Below are positions 7,647 to 17,057 of a stretch of DNA of 64,000 bases, piece after piece (the stretch's first letter is position 1; every line of letters begins with the position of its first letter). The notes beneath the pieces were generated by a model. That model saw only the letters and a list, made by a program, of their open reading frames with translations, had not been told where the DNA came from and searched no databases. Where the stretch lies: contig NZ_JACIIX010000001.1 of the NCBI RefSeq assembly GCF_014205675.1, forward strand, positions 296,989 through 360,988. Reading direction: 5' to 3'. The position numbers and the translations under genes are program-made. This DNA is from Novispirillum itersonii. Its GTDB lineage: Bacteria > Pseudomonadota > Alphaproteobacteria > Rhodospirillales > Rhodospirillaceae.

Positions 7647-9638
7647 ATGACCTCAGTCCTCCTGACCGCCCCACCCGGGCGGGCCGCCCCCATTGACCGT
7701 GACCGCAGCCTGATGACCCGCATCCTTCAGGTGCTGTCGGCTTCAGTTCTGGTGGTGTTCGCCGCCTTCGCCATCTATGCCGACTCTTATGAACGTACGG
7801 CCATCGACACCGATGTCCGCAAGGATCTGGAGGTCTCCGGCCAGTCGATTGCCGCCACCCTGCAAAACTGGCTGGATGCCCGCACCGCCATGGCGGCGGT
7901 GATCGCCAACGGGCTGGAAGGCACATCTGACTCCGCCGAAGACATCACCCGCATCATGGCGATGCCGGCCCTGAACACCTATTTCGACGCGGTCTATCTG
8001 GGGCAGGAAGACAAGCGCTTCATCCGCTGGCCCGACCTCACCATGCCGGCCGATTTCGATCCCCGCACCCGGCCGTGGTACACACTGGCGATGAAGGAGC
8101 GGTCGGCCATCCTGACCCCGCCCTTCATCCAGACCTCCTCCGGCAAACTGGTGATGACCGCCGCCGCCCCGGTGATCCGCAACGGCAAGGCCACCGGCGT
8201 GGTTGCCGCCAATTTTCCGGCGACGGTTCTGGCCGATACCCTGTCCGACTTTACGCTGGGCGGACGGGGCCGGGCCTTTCTGGTCGACGGCAGCGGCAGA
8301 ATCCTGCTGCATACCGATGCCGCCCTTCAGGGCAAACCCCTGTCCGCCGCCTATCCGGACCATACCCCGACCCTGACCGCACAGGTGCAGGACGTTGCCG
8401 CTAATGGCCGCGAGGAACTGGTCCGGCTGTTTCCGGTCAGCCTGGCCGGCACCACATGGTACGTGGTGACCGCCGTCGACAAGAAAGTGGTGTTTGCCCC
8501 GCTGGTGCAGTACCGCCTGTCGGTTCTGGCCGCCTGCATTGCCGCCGCCCTGCTGCTGGTGGCGGTCATGCAGCAGTCGCTGCTGCGGCTGGTTGCCCGC
8601 CCGCTGCGGTCGATGACGGCCGCCATGCGACGGCTGGCGGACGGGCATCTGGAAACGGAAATCCCCTGCCTGACCCGCCGCGATGAAATCGGTGCCATGG
8701 CGGATGCCGTCGGCGTGTTCCGTCACAACGGGCAGGAACGCCACCGGCTGGAGCTGGCGCAGCAGGCCGATTCCGAGGCCCGGGAACGCCGGACCGCCGC
8801 CCTCGAAACCCTGCTGATCGATTTCGACCGGGAAATGGTCCATGTGCTGGAAACCGTGACCTCGGCCTCCACCGAACTGGAAGCCACCGCCCGCGTGCTG
8901 TCCGGCACCGCCGAACGCTCGGCGCAGGATGCGACAACGGCGGCGGCGGCCACCGAGCAGGCCTCGGTCAACGTCCGCAGCGTTTCCAGCGCCACCGAAG
9001 AGCTGGCCACCTCGATCAGCCATATCACCGAACGCGCCAGCCGGTCGCAGACGGTGGCCGCCACCGCCCGCGAGGCCGCCCGCACCACTGAAACCACTGT
9101 GCAGTCGCTGGTCGCCGCCACCGCCAAGATCAGCGAAATCGTCAGCCTGATCAACGATGTCGCCAGCCAGACCAACCTGCTGGCCCTGAACGCCACCATC
9201 GAGGCGGCGCGCGCCGGAGAAGCCGGAAAAGGCTTCAACGTCGTCGCCAATGAAGTGAAATCTCTGGCCAACCAGACCGCCCGCGCCACCGGCGAAATCT
9301 CTGCCCAGATCGGCGAAATTCAGCAGGTGTCCGATCAGGTGGCCGTCGCCATCCGCGAGATCGTCACGGTGATCGGCGACATCAGCGCCCTGAGTGATGA
9401 TATCTCCGGCGCGGTTGACCGCCAGAACGAGGCCACCCGCGAAATCGCCCGCAACGTCGCCGAAGCGGCGCAGGGCACGCAGGAGGTGGCGGGCAGTGTG
9501 GCCAATGTCACTCTCGGCGCGCAGGAAACCGGGCACAGCGCCTCGCAGCTGCTGGCCGCCGCCGGGGAACTGGCCCGGCAGTCCGAGCAGATGCGCGGTG
9601 AGGTCAGCGCCTTTTTCGACCGCATCCGCAGCCTGTAA
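7647..9638 (+). CDS. methyl-accepting chemotaxis protein with dCache sensor
   Basis: The 663-residue receptor has a first membrane helix at about residues 27-46 ([20 protein letters not shown]), a periplasmic double-Cache domain with [19 protein letters not shown] and the second Cache lobe near [19 protein letters not shown], a second membrane helix at about residues 290-312, a HAMP domain ([19 protein letters not shown]) and a long signalling coiled coil. The tip motif [19 protein letters not shown] is canonical. dCache domains bind small ligands such as amino acids. There is no C-terminal CheR-binding pentapeptide. ATG 7647 is used; a TTG at 7602 and an ATG at 7713 are alternatives. A strong terminator follows. 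Confidence 0.93.
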   Translation: MTSVLLTAPPGRAAPIDRDRSLMTRILQVLSASVLVVFAAFAIYADSYERTAIDTDVRKDLEVSGQSIAATLQNWLDARTAMAAVIANGLEGTSDSAEDITRIMAMPALNTYFDAVYLGQEDKRFIRWPDLTMPADFDPRTRPWYTLAMKERSAILTPPFIQTSSGKLVMTAAAPVIRNGKATGVVAANFPATVLADTLSDFTLGGRGRAFLVDGSGRILLHTDAALQGKPLSAAYPDHTPTLTAQVQDVAANGREELVRLFPVSLAGTTWYVVTAVDKKVVFAPLVQYRLSVLAACIAAALLLVAVMQQSLLRLVARPLRSMTAAMRRLADGHLETEIPCLTRRDEIGAMADAVGVFRHNGQERHRLELAQQADSEARERRTAALETLLIDFDREMVHVLETVTSASTELEATARVLSGTAERSAQDATTAAAATEQASVNVRSVSSATEELATSISHITERASRSQTVAATAREAARTTETTVQSLVAATAKISEIVSLINDVASQTNLLALNATIEAARAGEAGKGFNVVANEVKSLANQTARATGEISAQIGEIQQVSDQVAVAIREIVTVIGDISALSDDISGAVDRQNEATREIARNVAEAAQGTQEVAGSVANVTLGAQETGHSASQLLAAAGELARQSEQMRGEVSAFFDRIRSL

Positions 9639-9647
9639 AAACACAGA

Positions 9648-9679
9648 CCGCCCCGGAGATGGGACTCCGGGGCGGTTTT
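9648..9679 (+). terminator. intrinsic terminator after the dCache chemoreceptor
   Basis: An 11-bp perfect stem (CCGCCCCGGAG at 9648-9658 with 9665-9675), a 6-base loop and TTTT at 9676-9679. It lies between two convergent chemoreceptor genes; the plus-strand gene has the better U-tract. Confidence 0.9.
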
Positions 9680-9701
9680 CCTTACCGGATCAGCCGCACG
9701 G

Positions 9702-11396
9702 TTACGCCGACCGCAGATCCTGCACCAGTGTATCCACCGCTGCCGACAAGTCATGCGACTGCTGCCGCAGCACCAGGGACGAATCACTGACCGCCATCGC
9801 CGCTTCGCCGGTGCGTTCCGAGGCCCGGTTCAGCACCGTCATGTCTTCATGCAGGGCGACAAAGGTCCGGGCGATCAACTGCATGCTTTCGGCGATTTCA
9901 TGGGTGGCCCCGTCCTGCTGCTCCACCGAGGCGGCGATCGAGCCGGAAATGGTATCCACCCGGCCAACAATCTCCGACAGCGTGGAGACCGCTTCGGTGG
10001 TGGCCGTCACAAACTGCTGCACCGCGTCGATCTGGCTGGAGATATCCGCCGTCGCCCGGGCGGTCTGATTGGCCAGCGACTTGACCTCGTTGGCCACCAC
10101 GGCGAACCCCTTTCCGGCCTCTCCGGCGCGGGCGGCCTCGATGGTGGCATTCAGGGCCAGCAGGTTGGTCTGGGCGTTGATGGCGGCAATCAGTTCCACC
10201 ACCTGCCCGATCCGTCCGGCGGCCTCGGCCAGCCCCTGCATCTCCCGCACGGTTTCTTCCGCCTTGCGGGTGCCCTCATGGGCCAGTGTCGCCGCCTGCT
10301 GCACCCGGCTGGCGATTTCGCGGGTCGAGGCCGACAGCTCTTCCGCCGCCGCCGAGACGGTCTGCACCGAGGCCTGCGACTGATCCGACAGCGCCACCAC
10401 ATTGCCCGACCGCTCCGAGGCATCCTCTGCCGAGCGGGTCAGGTCGGCGGCCACACTGTTGACGCTGCTGGCGGCATCGGCAACCCCGTTGGCAATGCCC
10501 TGCACCCGGGCCTCGAAGGTGGCGGCCATCTGCAACTGCTGACGGCGGCGTTCTTCGTCCTGCCGGGCCTGCGTCGCCTGCTTTTCGGCTTCCAGCTCCC
10601 GCGCCTTGATGCCCTGAAGCCGCAGAATCTCCACCGCCCGTGCCATCGCACCGATTTCATCGCCCCGCCGCTGCCCGTGCACCGGATGGTCATAGTGCTG
10701 GGCCGCCATCTGTTGCAGGTCATCGGCCAGACGCCGCACCGGCAGGGTGATCGACCGCGACAGCACGATGGAAAAGCCCCCGGCCACCAGCAGCAGCGCC
10801 AGCGCCACCAGACCGAACTTCACCGCGAACACCCGCACCGAGTCGTAAACATCATCGACATAGACGCCGGAGCCGACAAACACCTCCAGCTCCGGGAAGC
10901 CCTGAATCCACGAAATCTTATCCGCCACCACTTTCCGGGCCGGATGCAGGAAGACGTATTTCACCTCTCCCGCCCCGGCCCCCTTGGCCAGCGCGATCAT
11001 CTCGCGGAACAGGAACTTTCCGTTGGGATCCTGATAATCCAGCATCCGGCCGCCGACCTTGGACGGATCGGCCCCGACCGCCTGCGCCACGGCGTTATAA
11101 TCATAGACAAACAGATAATCCTGACGCCCATTGGCCCAGGCCCCGTGGATGTACCCGCGCAGATCTTCCAGCACCGCCGCCCGGTCAACGCTGCCGTTGG
11201 CGGTGTGCTTGCGGATCAGATCTTTGGTCAGGTTGCCTGCCATCTCGACCACGGTGCGGACCATGGCCTGCCGCTCCGCCATCTGGGCGCGGTAATCCAT
11301 CCAGACCGCGACACCGCCCAGAACCACCATGGAAATGGCAAAAATAACCAGACTGGCGGATACGCGCGTGGCGATCCGCAGGTTGGACAGCTGCAT
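9702..11396 (-). CDS. methyl-accepting chemotaxis protein with sCache_2 sensor
   Basis: The 564-residue receptor has a membrane helix at about residues 12-33, a single-Cache (sCache_2) periplasmic domain with GRQDYLFVYDYNAVAQAVGADPS, DYQDPNGKFLFREMI and FPELEVFVGSGVYVDDV, a second membrane helix near residues 193-212, a HAMP domain and a signalling domain with the tip [19 protein letters not shown]. sCache_2 receptors are often linked to organic acid sensing. The start has an AGGGGG ribosome-binding site 5 bases before the ATG. There is no terminal pentapeptide. It converges on the dCache receptor; the two share the tip but not their sensors. Confidence 0.93.
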   Translation of the reverse strand: MQLSNLRIATRVSASLVIFAISMVVLGGVAVWMDYRAQMAERQAMVRTVVEMAGNLTKDLIRKHTANGSVDRAAVLEDLRGYIHGAWANGRQDYLFVYDYNAVAQAVGADPSKVGGRMLDYQDPNGKFLFREMIALAKGAGAGEVKYVFLHPARKVVADKISWIQGFPELEVFVGSGVYVDDVYDSVRVFAVKFGLVALALLLVAGGFSIVLSRSITLPVRRLADDLQQMAAQHYDHPVHGQRRGDEIGAMARAVEILRLQGIKARELEAEKQATQARQDEERRRQQLQMAATFEARVQGIANGVADAASSVNSVAADLTRSAEDASERSGNVVALSDQSQASVQTVSAAAEELSASTREIASRVQQAATLAHEGTRKAEETVREMQGLAEAAGRIGQVVELIAAINAQTNLLALNATIEAARAGEAGKGFAVVANEVKSLANQTARATADISSQIDAVQQFVTATTEAVSTLSEIVGRVDTISGSIAASVEQQDGATHEIAESMQLIARTFVALHEDMTVLNRASERTGEAAMAVSDSSLVLRQQSHDLSAAVDTLVQDLRSA

Positions 11397-11969
11397 TGTT
11401 TCCCCCTGTACGGAGTTGGCTTGACCCGCCCCCTGCCTTTGCCGCAGAGCCGACAGATGTTGAACCGTTATTCCGTCACACCCCAGACCGCCTGATTATC
11501 CCGCAGGGTTTTCCCTGTCGGCGGCGGCCGGTTATTCACACCCACCATAAACCGGCTGACGGGGAAGCCGCGCCACCCCCTCGGCCAGACTGCACGGACA
11601 TCCTCCCCACCGAAAGGCGGGAAGGTCCGGTACGGTCTCTGAATGGCATTCTGCCCGTGCGGGCCCTTTCTGCGGAACACTCCCCGCAGTGTGTTGACTG
11701 TCCGCGCCAAGGCCCTGCCTGTGCCAGCAGGAACCGCGCCACACGCCTTGCGGGGCGGCGGCGGAGACAGATTTTCAACACAAAGAACCCCTGCGCCCGT
11801 TATGGGCATCAGAATGGTGCCCCAGGGTTACAGATAAAACCAATTCAAAATTCCTATACCAACGTTATGGGTACTCCAATACGACGGAGGCCCCTCAGGG
11901 GGTTACGCCCCGTCCGGCCTCCCGGCGGGTTGGTACAGCATATTCCTGCCGTCCGGCGGGATCCGGGAT
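11397..11969. other. 573-bp stretch without a convincing gene
   Basis: This sequence lies upstream of the sCache receptor and downstream of the four-PAS kinase, both on the minus strand. Short open frames exist but are Pro/Arg/Gly-rich and look like GC-driven noise. It contains an AT-rich island at about 11830-11880 and a GGAGGCC...GGCCTCC hairpin (11886-11892 with 11916-11922) after the kinase stop. The receptor promoter must lie here, but I could not pick hexamers with confidence. A small RNA is possible. Confidence 0.5.
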
Positions 11970-14624
11970 TTACGGGTCCGGCTGACGCCGGGGCAGCCGG
12001 ACCAGCGCATCGGTCCCCTGATCAGGGGCACTGTGCAGGGTCAGGGTTCCCCCATGCAGTTCGACAAAGGCCTTGGACAGCGGCAGCCCCAGACCGGTCC
12101 CCTCATAGCGGCGGGCAAGCCGGTTGTCGACCTGCCGGAACGGCGTCAGCGCCACCGGAATGTCTTCCGGCCGCATGCCGATGCCGGTATCCCGGACCGA
12201 CAGACACAGGGTGCCGTCCGGTTCCTCCTGCCACAGGCGCAGGGTCACGGATCCCCCCTCCGGGGTGAATTTAACGGCATTGCCCAGCAGGTTGACCAGA
12301 ACCTGCTTCAGGCGGCGTCCTTCCCCCCAATACGACGGCAGACCGGACGGAATCTCGCTGTGCAGGGTCACCCCTGCTGCCACCGCCCGCACCGAAATCA
12401 GGCGCAGAGCGCTGTCAGCGATCTGCGCCAGATCGACCGCCTCCGGCTGCAAAACCATCATCCCGACATCAATGCGGGACACATCAAGAATATCGTTGAT
12501 GATATCCAGCAGGTGACGCCCACTGTCCATGATATCGCGGGCGTACTCGCCATACTGGGGCGGCTGGACCGGACCAAACACGCCGGAGCGGATAGCATCG
12601 GAAAAACCGATGATTGCATTCAGCGGCGTCCGCAGTTCATGGCCGATATTGGCCAGAAACTCAGTCTTGGCCCGGCTGGCCAGCTCCGCCTGCTCCTTGG
12701 CCACCCGCAGATCCTGTAGGGCCGCGTGATAGGCGCTGATATCCCCGACCGACCCCGCCATCCGCCACGCCCGGTTGACGGTATCGCGCAGGGCCATCCC
12801 CCGGTGCCGCACCCAGCGTTCCCGGCCATCCAGATTGCCGATCAGCCGGTATTCGCAGGAGAAATAAGGCTCCTCGCCGCGCAGATGGCGGATCATCTGG
12901 TCGCGGAAATGCGGGCGGTCCTCCGGATGGATCACCAGCGGCCAGTCCCGGGCCCGGGGCACCGCCGCAATATCCACCCCCAGCAGATCGCGGGCATGCG
13001 GACTGAAATACACCCGGTCGCTGAGGATATCCCAGTCCCAGATCGCCTCGTTGGTGCCGCTGACCGCCAGCGCATAGCGGGCCTCGCTGGAGCGCAGGGC
13101 CCGCTCCGCCCGCTGGCGCTCGCTGATATCCCGCACCACCACGGTATAGACGATCTGCCCCCCGAGCTGAACGCCGGACACTGACAGCTCCACCGGGAAG
13201 GTGGTGCCGGTCGCCCGCCGCCCCATGGTTTCCTCAATCGCCCCCACCATCCAGTCGCCGCTGCCGATCGGGATGCCGTCAACCAGATCAGACAACGACC
13301 GTCCGGCCACTTCCGCCGAGGCATAGCCGAACATCTGCTCCGCCGCCCGGTTCAGGTGTTCAATCCGTCCGGCGTCATCGGTGGTGACAATGCCGTCCAC
13401 CACCGCTTCCATAATGGTCTCAAGGCGCTGCTGGCGTTGCAGGGCGGCTTCCCGCGCCTGCCGCTCCGCCGTCAGGTCGCGCCCGACCAGCATCACCCCC
13501 TGCCGGGTCCCGTCATGGAACGGCACTCCGGCGAGTTCCATATAGGCCAGTTCCCCCCCCGGGCGGAGCACCGGCACCATGGTCCAGCTGCTGCCCTGAA
13601 CCGGACCGGCCCCGGTCACATCCCAGTCAGGCCGGGCTTCCGGCGCACCGTCCTCGGTCAGGCGGTTGACCTCCGCCTCGTGGTCGGGACTGACAAAATC
13701 GGCCAGACGGTAACCGAGGACGCTGCCCTCGGTCCGCCCGAGAAGGGCCAGCCCAGCCGGATTGATATAGCGCAGGAACCCCCCGACCGTGACCGCGATC
13801 AGGTTCGGCGACACCTCCGCCAGCTGGCGGTAACGGACCTCACTCTGTGCCACCGCCCGCTCGGCCCGCCGCCGCAGGGTGATATCGGACAGAATCATCA
13901 CCGTCTCACCGTTGGGGGTCCGGGCTTCCCAGATCGCCAGAATCCGCCCGTCATTCAGGCGGACCTCCAGAACACCGCGCGGATTGCGGTGTGAAATCAG
14001 CCGGGCCTGAATCCAGGTTTCCGCCGATTTTCCCGTCAGATCAATCAGGCCGGCATCAATGACCGCCTGCATGATCTCGCGGAAGGACACCCCGGGCCGG
14101 ATCCATGCCTCAATCCGTTTCAGCAGGCGGCGGTACGGGCGGTTGCACACCACCAGACGGTCCTGATCATCAAACAGGGCGAAACCGTCGTTCATCACCT
14201 CAATCGCCTGTAGCAGGCGGTCTTCCTGCGTGCGGGCGTGACGCCGGGCTTCGTGCAGGGTCTGGGCGATATCGACCGCGCCGGACAGGGGCTGGACGGT
14301 CAGCAGGCAGGATCCGTCGGCGGCCGTCTGCCGCCGCAGCGTGATCCCGACGGAATCGGCGGCACCGATCGTCTCCAGCGTCTGGCGCACGGTCAGCGGC
14401 AGGGCGGCCAGCCAGTCAGAGAGCGGCGCGCCTGCCGGCACCGACGGCAACCCACTCTGGGCCCACAGCGTGGACAGACGGGAGGACACCTCCAGCAGAT
14501 GCCCCGCCGGGTCAAAGGCAGCGGCGGCCCCGGTGGCCCCGCCCGCCGACTCCAGCAGGGTCAGGATCAGCCCCGGCGAAACCGATGCGGCGGCAGGCGT
14601 CTCAGGCGTTGGATCCGACGTCAT
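11970..14624 (-). CDS. soluble multi-PAS sensor histidine kinase
   Basis: The 884-residue kinase has no obvious membrane helix, so it is probably cytoplasmic. After a variable N-terminus it carries about four PAS folds (near residues 165-270, 285-395, 405-515 and 535-650), then a HisKA domain with the phosphoacceptor His662 in LANIGHELRTPLNAIIGFSDA and an HATPase domain with VLVNLLGNAVKFTPEGG, VRDTGIGM and YEGTGLGLPLS. No receiver domain is fused and no response regulator is adjacent. ATG 14624 is chosen because coding character begins at MTSDPTPETP; an open frame extends about 400 bp further upstream but looks non-coding. Ligand unknown; such PAS arrays often sense redox state, oxygen or light. 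Confidence 0.9.
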   Translation of the reverse strand: MTSDPTPETPAAASVSPGLILTLLESAGGATGAAAAFDPAGHLLEVSSRLSTLWAQSGLPSVPAGAPLSDWLAALPLTVRQTLETIGAADSVGITLRRQTAADGSCLLTVQPLSGAVDIAQTLHEARRHARTQEDRLLQAIEVMNDGFALFDDQDRLVVCNRPYRRLLKRIEAWIRPGVSFREIMQAVIDAGLIDLTGKSAETWIQARLISHRNPRGVLEVRLNDGRILAIWEARTPNGETVMILSDITLRRRAERAVAQSEVRYRQLAEVSPNLIAVTVGGFLRYINPAGLALLGRTEGSVLGYRLADFVSPDHEAEVNRLTEDGAPEARPDWDVTGAGPVQGSSWTMVPVLRPGGELAYMELAGVPFHDGTRQGVMLVGRDLTAERQAREAALQRQQRLETIMEAVVDGIVTTDDAGRIEHLNRAAEQMFGYASAEVAGRSLSDLVDGIPIGSGDWMVGAIEETMGRRATGTTFPVELSVSGVQLGGQIVYTVVVRDISERQRAERALRSSEARYALAVSGTNEAIWDWDILSDRVYFSPHARDLLGVDIAAVPRARDWPLVIHPEDRPHFRDQMIRHLRGEEPYFSCEYRLIGNLDGRERWVRHRGMALRDTVNRAWRMAGSVGDISAYHAALQDLRVAKEQAELASRAKTEFLANIGHELRTPLNAIIGFSDAIRSGVFGPVQPPQYGEYARDIMDSGRHLLDIINDILDVSRIDVGMMVLQPEAVDLAQIADSALRLISVRAVAAGVTLHSEIPSGLPSYWGEGRRLKQVLVNLLGNAVKFTPEGGSVTLRLWQEEPDGTLCLSVRDTGIGMRPEDIPVALTPFRQVDNRLARRYEGTGLGLPLSKAFVELHGGTLTLHSAPDQGTDALVRLPRRQPDP

Positions 14625-15003
14625 GGCTCCGTCCGGGCTGCGGTCGCAGGAAAGAGCTGACGGTCCGGCAGGTGCGGCCCAACCCGTCAGCCCGCACAGA
14701 TCACCATACTTTCCACAGGGGTTGAAGCAAAAAGCAGCCCGTCCGCACGGCAGAAACCGGACGTTGCCATCAACTGCGCCTTGCCGCCCGGACCCGTCTT
14801 GATATAGTCCCTGTTCCGGGGAAAGGTATCCGCCGACGGGGCACCCCGTACGCGATGAAAATTTATGCTGCCATACATACGGTTTTAGGGAAAAATATCC
14901 GGGTCTTACACAGGAAGAACGCCTGATTACAGATCGGATCTCCCGGCAGGAACCGGACGGATTGCCCCACCGGGGCCAGAGGGGACAGGAAGAGGTTTCG
15001 GGC
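14625..15003. other. divergent intergenic region, kinase versus CheZ
   Basis: The 379-bp spacer carries the outward promoters of the four-PAS kinase and cheZ. It includes an AT-richer stretch at 14855-14905. No small gene is convincing. Confidence 0.5.
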
Positions 15004-15786
15004 ATGACCACCACGCCACAGTCGCGCAAGACCTACACCGCCGAACTCCAGAGACTTCATAAACTGGGGCTGGACGGCGGCGGCGGAGACGGGCAACCCC
15101 TGCGCGGGGACCCGCGGGTTCTGTCCGAGGTCGAATCCCTGCGGGATGAGGTGCGGGTCCTGTCGCACCTGCTGCGCAACCATGTGCTGCCGCCGGAGGA
15201 AACCGAGGAATCCGAAGAAGCCGAGAAAGACCCGCTGCTGGCGGAATATGAACGCCAGCGGGCCGAGGTGCGGGTCCTGAAAATGGAGCTGCGGGCTCTG
15301 GCCAACTCGATTCAGGAAACCAAGCGCGAAATCGCCCATCTGCGCGCCCGGGATGCTGATACCGACCGCCTTGAAGTGGTGGCCGGGGAGCTGGATGCGG
15401 TGGTCGGTGCCACCGAAAACGCCACCCACGGCATTCTGGAAGCCGCGGAAAAGATCGACAATATCGCCCACACCCTCCGGGCCAGCCCGGACAGCTACGT
15501 CAAGCAGCAGGCTGAAGAGCTGAGCGATCACATCATGTCGATCTACGAACACAGTAACTTCCAGGACATCACCGGCCAGCGCATCACCAAAGTGGTCAAC
15601 ACCCTGAAGTTTGTTGAGGACCGGGTGGACCGCATGATCAGCATCTGGGGTCAGGAGACGTTCCAGGAACTGATCGCCGAACTGCCGGAAGAGTATACGC
15701 AGGACGACGAACGCCGCCTGCTCAACGGTCCCCAGCTCGAAAATCATGGGATTTCGCAGGACGAAATCGACAAACTGTTCGGCTGA
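15004..15786 (+). CDS. cheZ: protein phosphatase CheZ
   Basis: The 260-residue protein has a charged, coiled-coil middle (residues 35-120), then the CheZ four-helix core with NFQDITGQRITKVVNTL. Gln187 in this motif corresponds to the catalytic Gln that hydrolyses CheY aspartyl phosphate. The C-terminus ends DEIDKLFG, the usual CheY-binding tail after a flexible linker. An AGGAAGAGG ribosome-binding site precedes the ATG. CheZ resets the flagellar switch signal and fits the nearby chemoreceptors, though no cheA/cheY operon is adjacent. A second, divergent CheZ-like gene lies at 28749-29633. Confidence 0.93.
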   Translation: MTTTPQSRKTYTAELQRLHKLGLDGGGGDGQPLRGDPRVLSEVESLRDEVRVLSHLLRNHVLPPEETEESEEAEKDPLLAEYERQRAEVRVLKMELRALANSIQETKREIAHLRARDADTDRLEVVAGELDAVVGATENATHGILEAAEKIDNIAHTLRASPDSYVKQQAEELSDHIMSIYEHSNFQDITGQRITKVVNTLKFVEDRVDRMISIWGQETFQELIAELPEEYTQDDERRLLNGPQLENHGISQDEIDKLFG

Positions 15787-16095
15787 TAAGCCGGTCTGGC
15801 TCCTCTGTCCGGTTTCCGCAGAAAGCCCCGCCCCTCCGGCGGGGTTTTCCGTTGCGGATACCGACAAAAGATTTAGGTCTTCTGCCGTGACGGACGTACC
15901 GGACGGACGCCGTCTGTGGTATACTGTAGGCAGGTAACAGGCTCCGGACCACGGAGCGGACTCCGGGGTGGGCCCCGGGACAGACCTCCCGCCAGCCCCC
16001 ACCGGTCAGACGCCCCGACAGCCGGTTTCATCCGGCTTTGCGCCCCGTCAGACAGACATCGCCGCTGTTGAGAGCCAGAACTGCGGGAGGCACCC
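15787..16095 (+). other. intergenic region cheZ to cytidylate-kinase-like gene
   Basis: Of about 309 bp, the first part holds the cheZ terminator. TATACT at about 15917-15922 is a possible -10 for the downstream gene, but no good -35 is visible. Nothing else is evident. Confidence 0.4.
15822..15848 (+). terminator. intrinsic terminator after cheZ
   Basis: CCCCGCC (15826-15832) pairs with GGCGGGG (15838-15844) across a 5-base loop, extended by A-T pairs and followed by TTTT. Confidence 0.88.
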
Positions 16096-16785
16096 ATGAC
16101 CACCCTTCATTCTGCCATGCAGGCCCTGATGATGGCCTCCGGCCTGCCCGGAGACGGCGGACTGATCCGCCCCCCGAAGCCGGTGATCGCCATCTCCCGC
16201 GATCACGGTGCCCTTGGCCGCCAGATTGCGGTTGCCCTGTCGAAACGGCTGGATATCCCGGTGTATGACCGTGAAATCCTTGACCATATCGCCAAGCGGC
16301 TGGAAACCGACCCGGCAACCCTGAAGCAGCTGGATGAGTCCAACGCCCGGGCGCGGGACATGTGGCTGATGCGCCTGTTTACCGGCAAGGACCTGTCGGA
16401 AGACGCCTACCGGCGGTGCCTGATTGACGTCGTGCTCAGTCTGGCCCGGGTGGGCGGGATCATTCTCGGCCGGGGATCGAACGTCATTCTGTCGACCTCC
16501 TGCGCCCTGCGGCTGCGGGTGACCGCATCGCCGGATGTCTGCGCCCGCCGGGTTGCCGCCCGCTACGGCGTCAGCCTCGACGATGCCCGCCAGCAGATCG
16601 AGACCATCAACCACAATCGTGGGCGCTTCGTGTGGGAGCTGTTCCACGCCCGGAACAGTGACGCCACGACCTTCGACATGGTCCTCAACACCGACCGGAT
16701 CGACGATCCGGACAAGGCGGTGGACAGCATTCTTGCCGCCTATACCGCCCTCGCCGAGGCCTCCACCGCCCGGCTGTCGGCCTGA
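16096..16785 (+). CDS. cytidylate-kinase-like family protein
   Basis: The 229-residue protein begins its nucleotide fold at VIAISRDHGALGRQIAVALSKRL, the ISRxxGxxGRxIA pattern of the cytidylate kinase-like (Cytidylate_kin2/AAA_26) family, followed by YDREILDHIAKRL and GGIILGRGSNVIL. Arg-rich stretches resembling a kinase lid follow (RRVAARYGVSLDDARQQI). It is distinct from the housekeeping Cmk. The substrate is unknown. A GGGAGG ribosome-binding site sits 5 bases before the ATG. Downstream are two GC-rich hairpins (16813-16829 and 16831-16874) without T-runs. Confidence 0.85.
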   Translation: MTTLHSAMQALMMASGLPGDGGLIRPPKPVIAISRDHGALGRQIAVALSKRLDIPVYDREILDHIAKRLETDPATLKQLDESNARARDMWLMRLFTGKDLSEDAYRRCLIDVVLSLARVGGIILGRGSNVILSTSCALRLRVTASPDVCARRVAARYGVSLDDARQQIETINHNRGRFVWELFHARNSDATTFDMVLNTDRIDDPDKAVDSILAAYTALAEASTARLSA

Positions 16786-16830
16786 CCGTTCCGGGCAGGC
16801 AATCAACGGCGCCCTGACAGCCTGTCAGGC

Positions 16831-16874
16831 GGCCCGGCGGGACACCTCCCTCCCGCTGGGCCTCCCGCCGGGCC
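16831..16874. repeat. 12-bp perfect inverted repeat after the cytidylate-kinase-like gene
   Basis: GGCCCGGCGGGA (16831-16842) and its complement (16863-16874) flank a 20-base loop. A smaller hairpin, CCTGACA/TGTCAGG, lies at 16813-16829. No T-run follows, so the terminator role is uncertain. Confidence 0.55.
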
Positions 16875-17057
16875 ACCCGACGGATCCCCTGCCCGGAGGT
16901 ATCATTACGGTTCCGGTTCATTGGTCTGAACCCGGTGTTCAGGGCAAAAAAACCGCTGTCTTCTGCATCTTACCGGTAACTTCCTGTTCGCGCCTCCCCC
17001 GGAAGCATGGCATCCTGATCGGACAATCCTGCCCGTATGCCGGAGAGTGATGCCGTC

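Noticed and set aside
7743-9644. A 633-codon minus-strand frame over the dCache chemoreceptor
   Set aside because: It is fully antisense to a well-defined receptor and is dominated by Gly and Gln.
11468-11809. Possible 113-residue minus-strand gene in the gap after the four-PAS kinase
   Set aside because: Low complexity, Pro/Arg/Gly-rich, no ribosome-binding site and no recognisable fold.
14625-15029. N-terminal extension of the four-PAS kinase up to 15029
   Set aside because: The extra 135 residues are Cys/Arg/Pro-rich, match no family and would overlap the cheZ start; the ATG at 14624 begins sensible coding sequence.
16813-16874. Intrinsic terminator after the cytidylate-kinase-like gene
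   Set aside because: Hairpins are present but no T-tract follows, so I list them as repeats rather than as a terminator.
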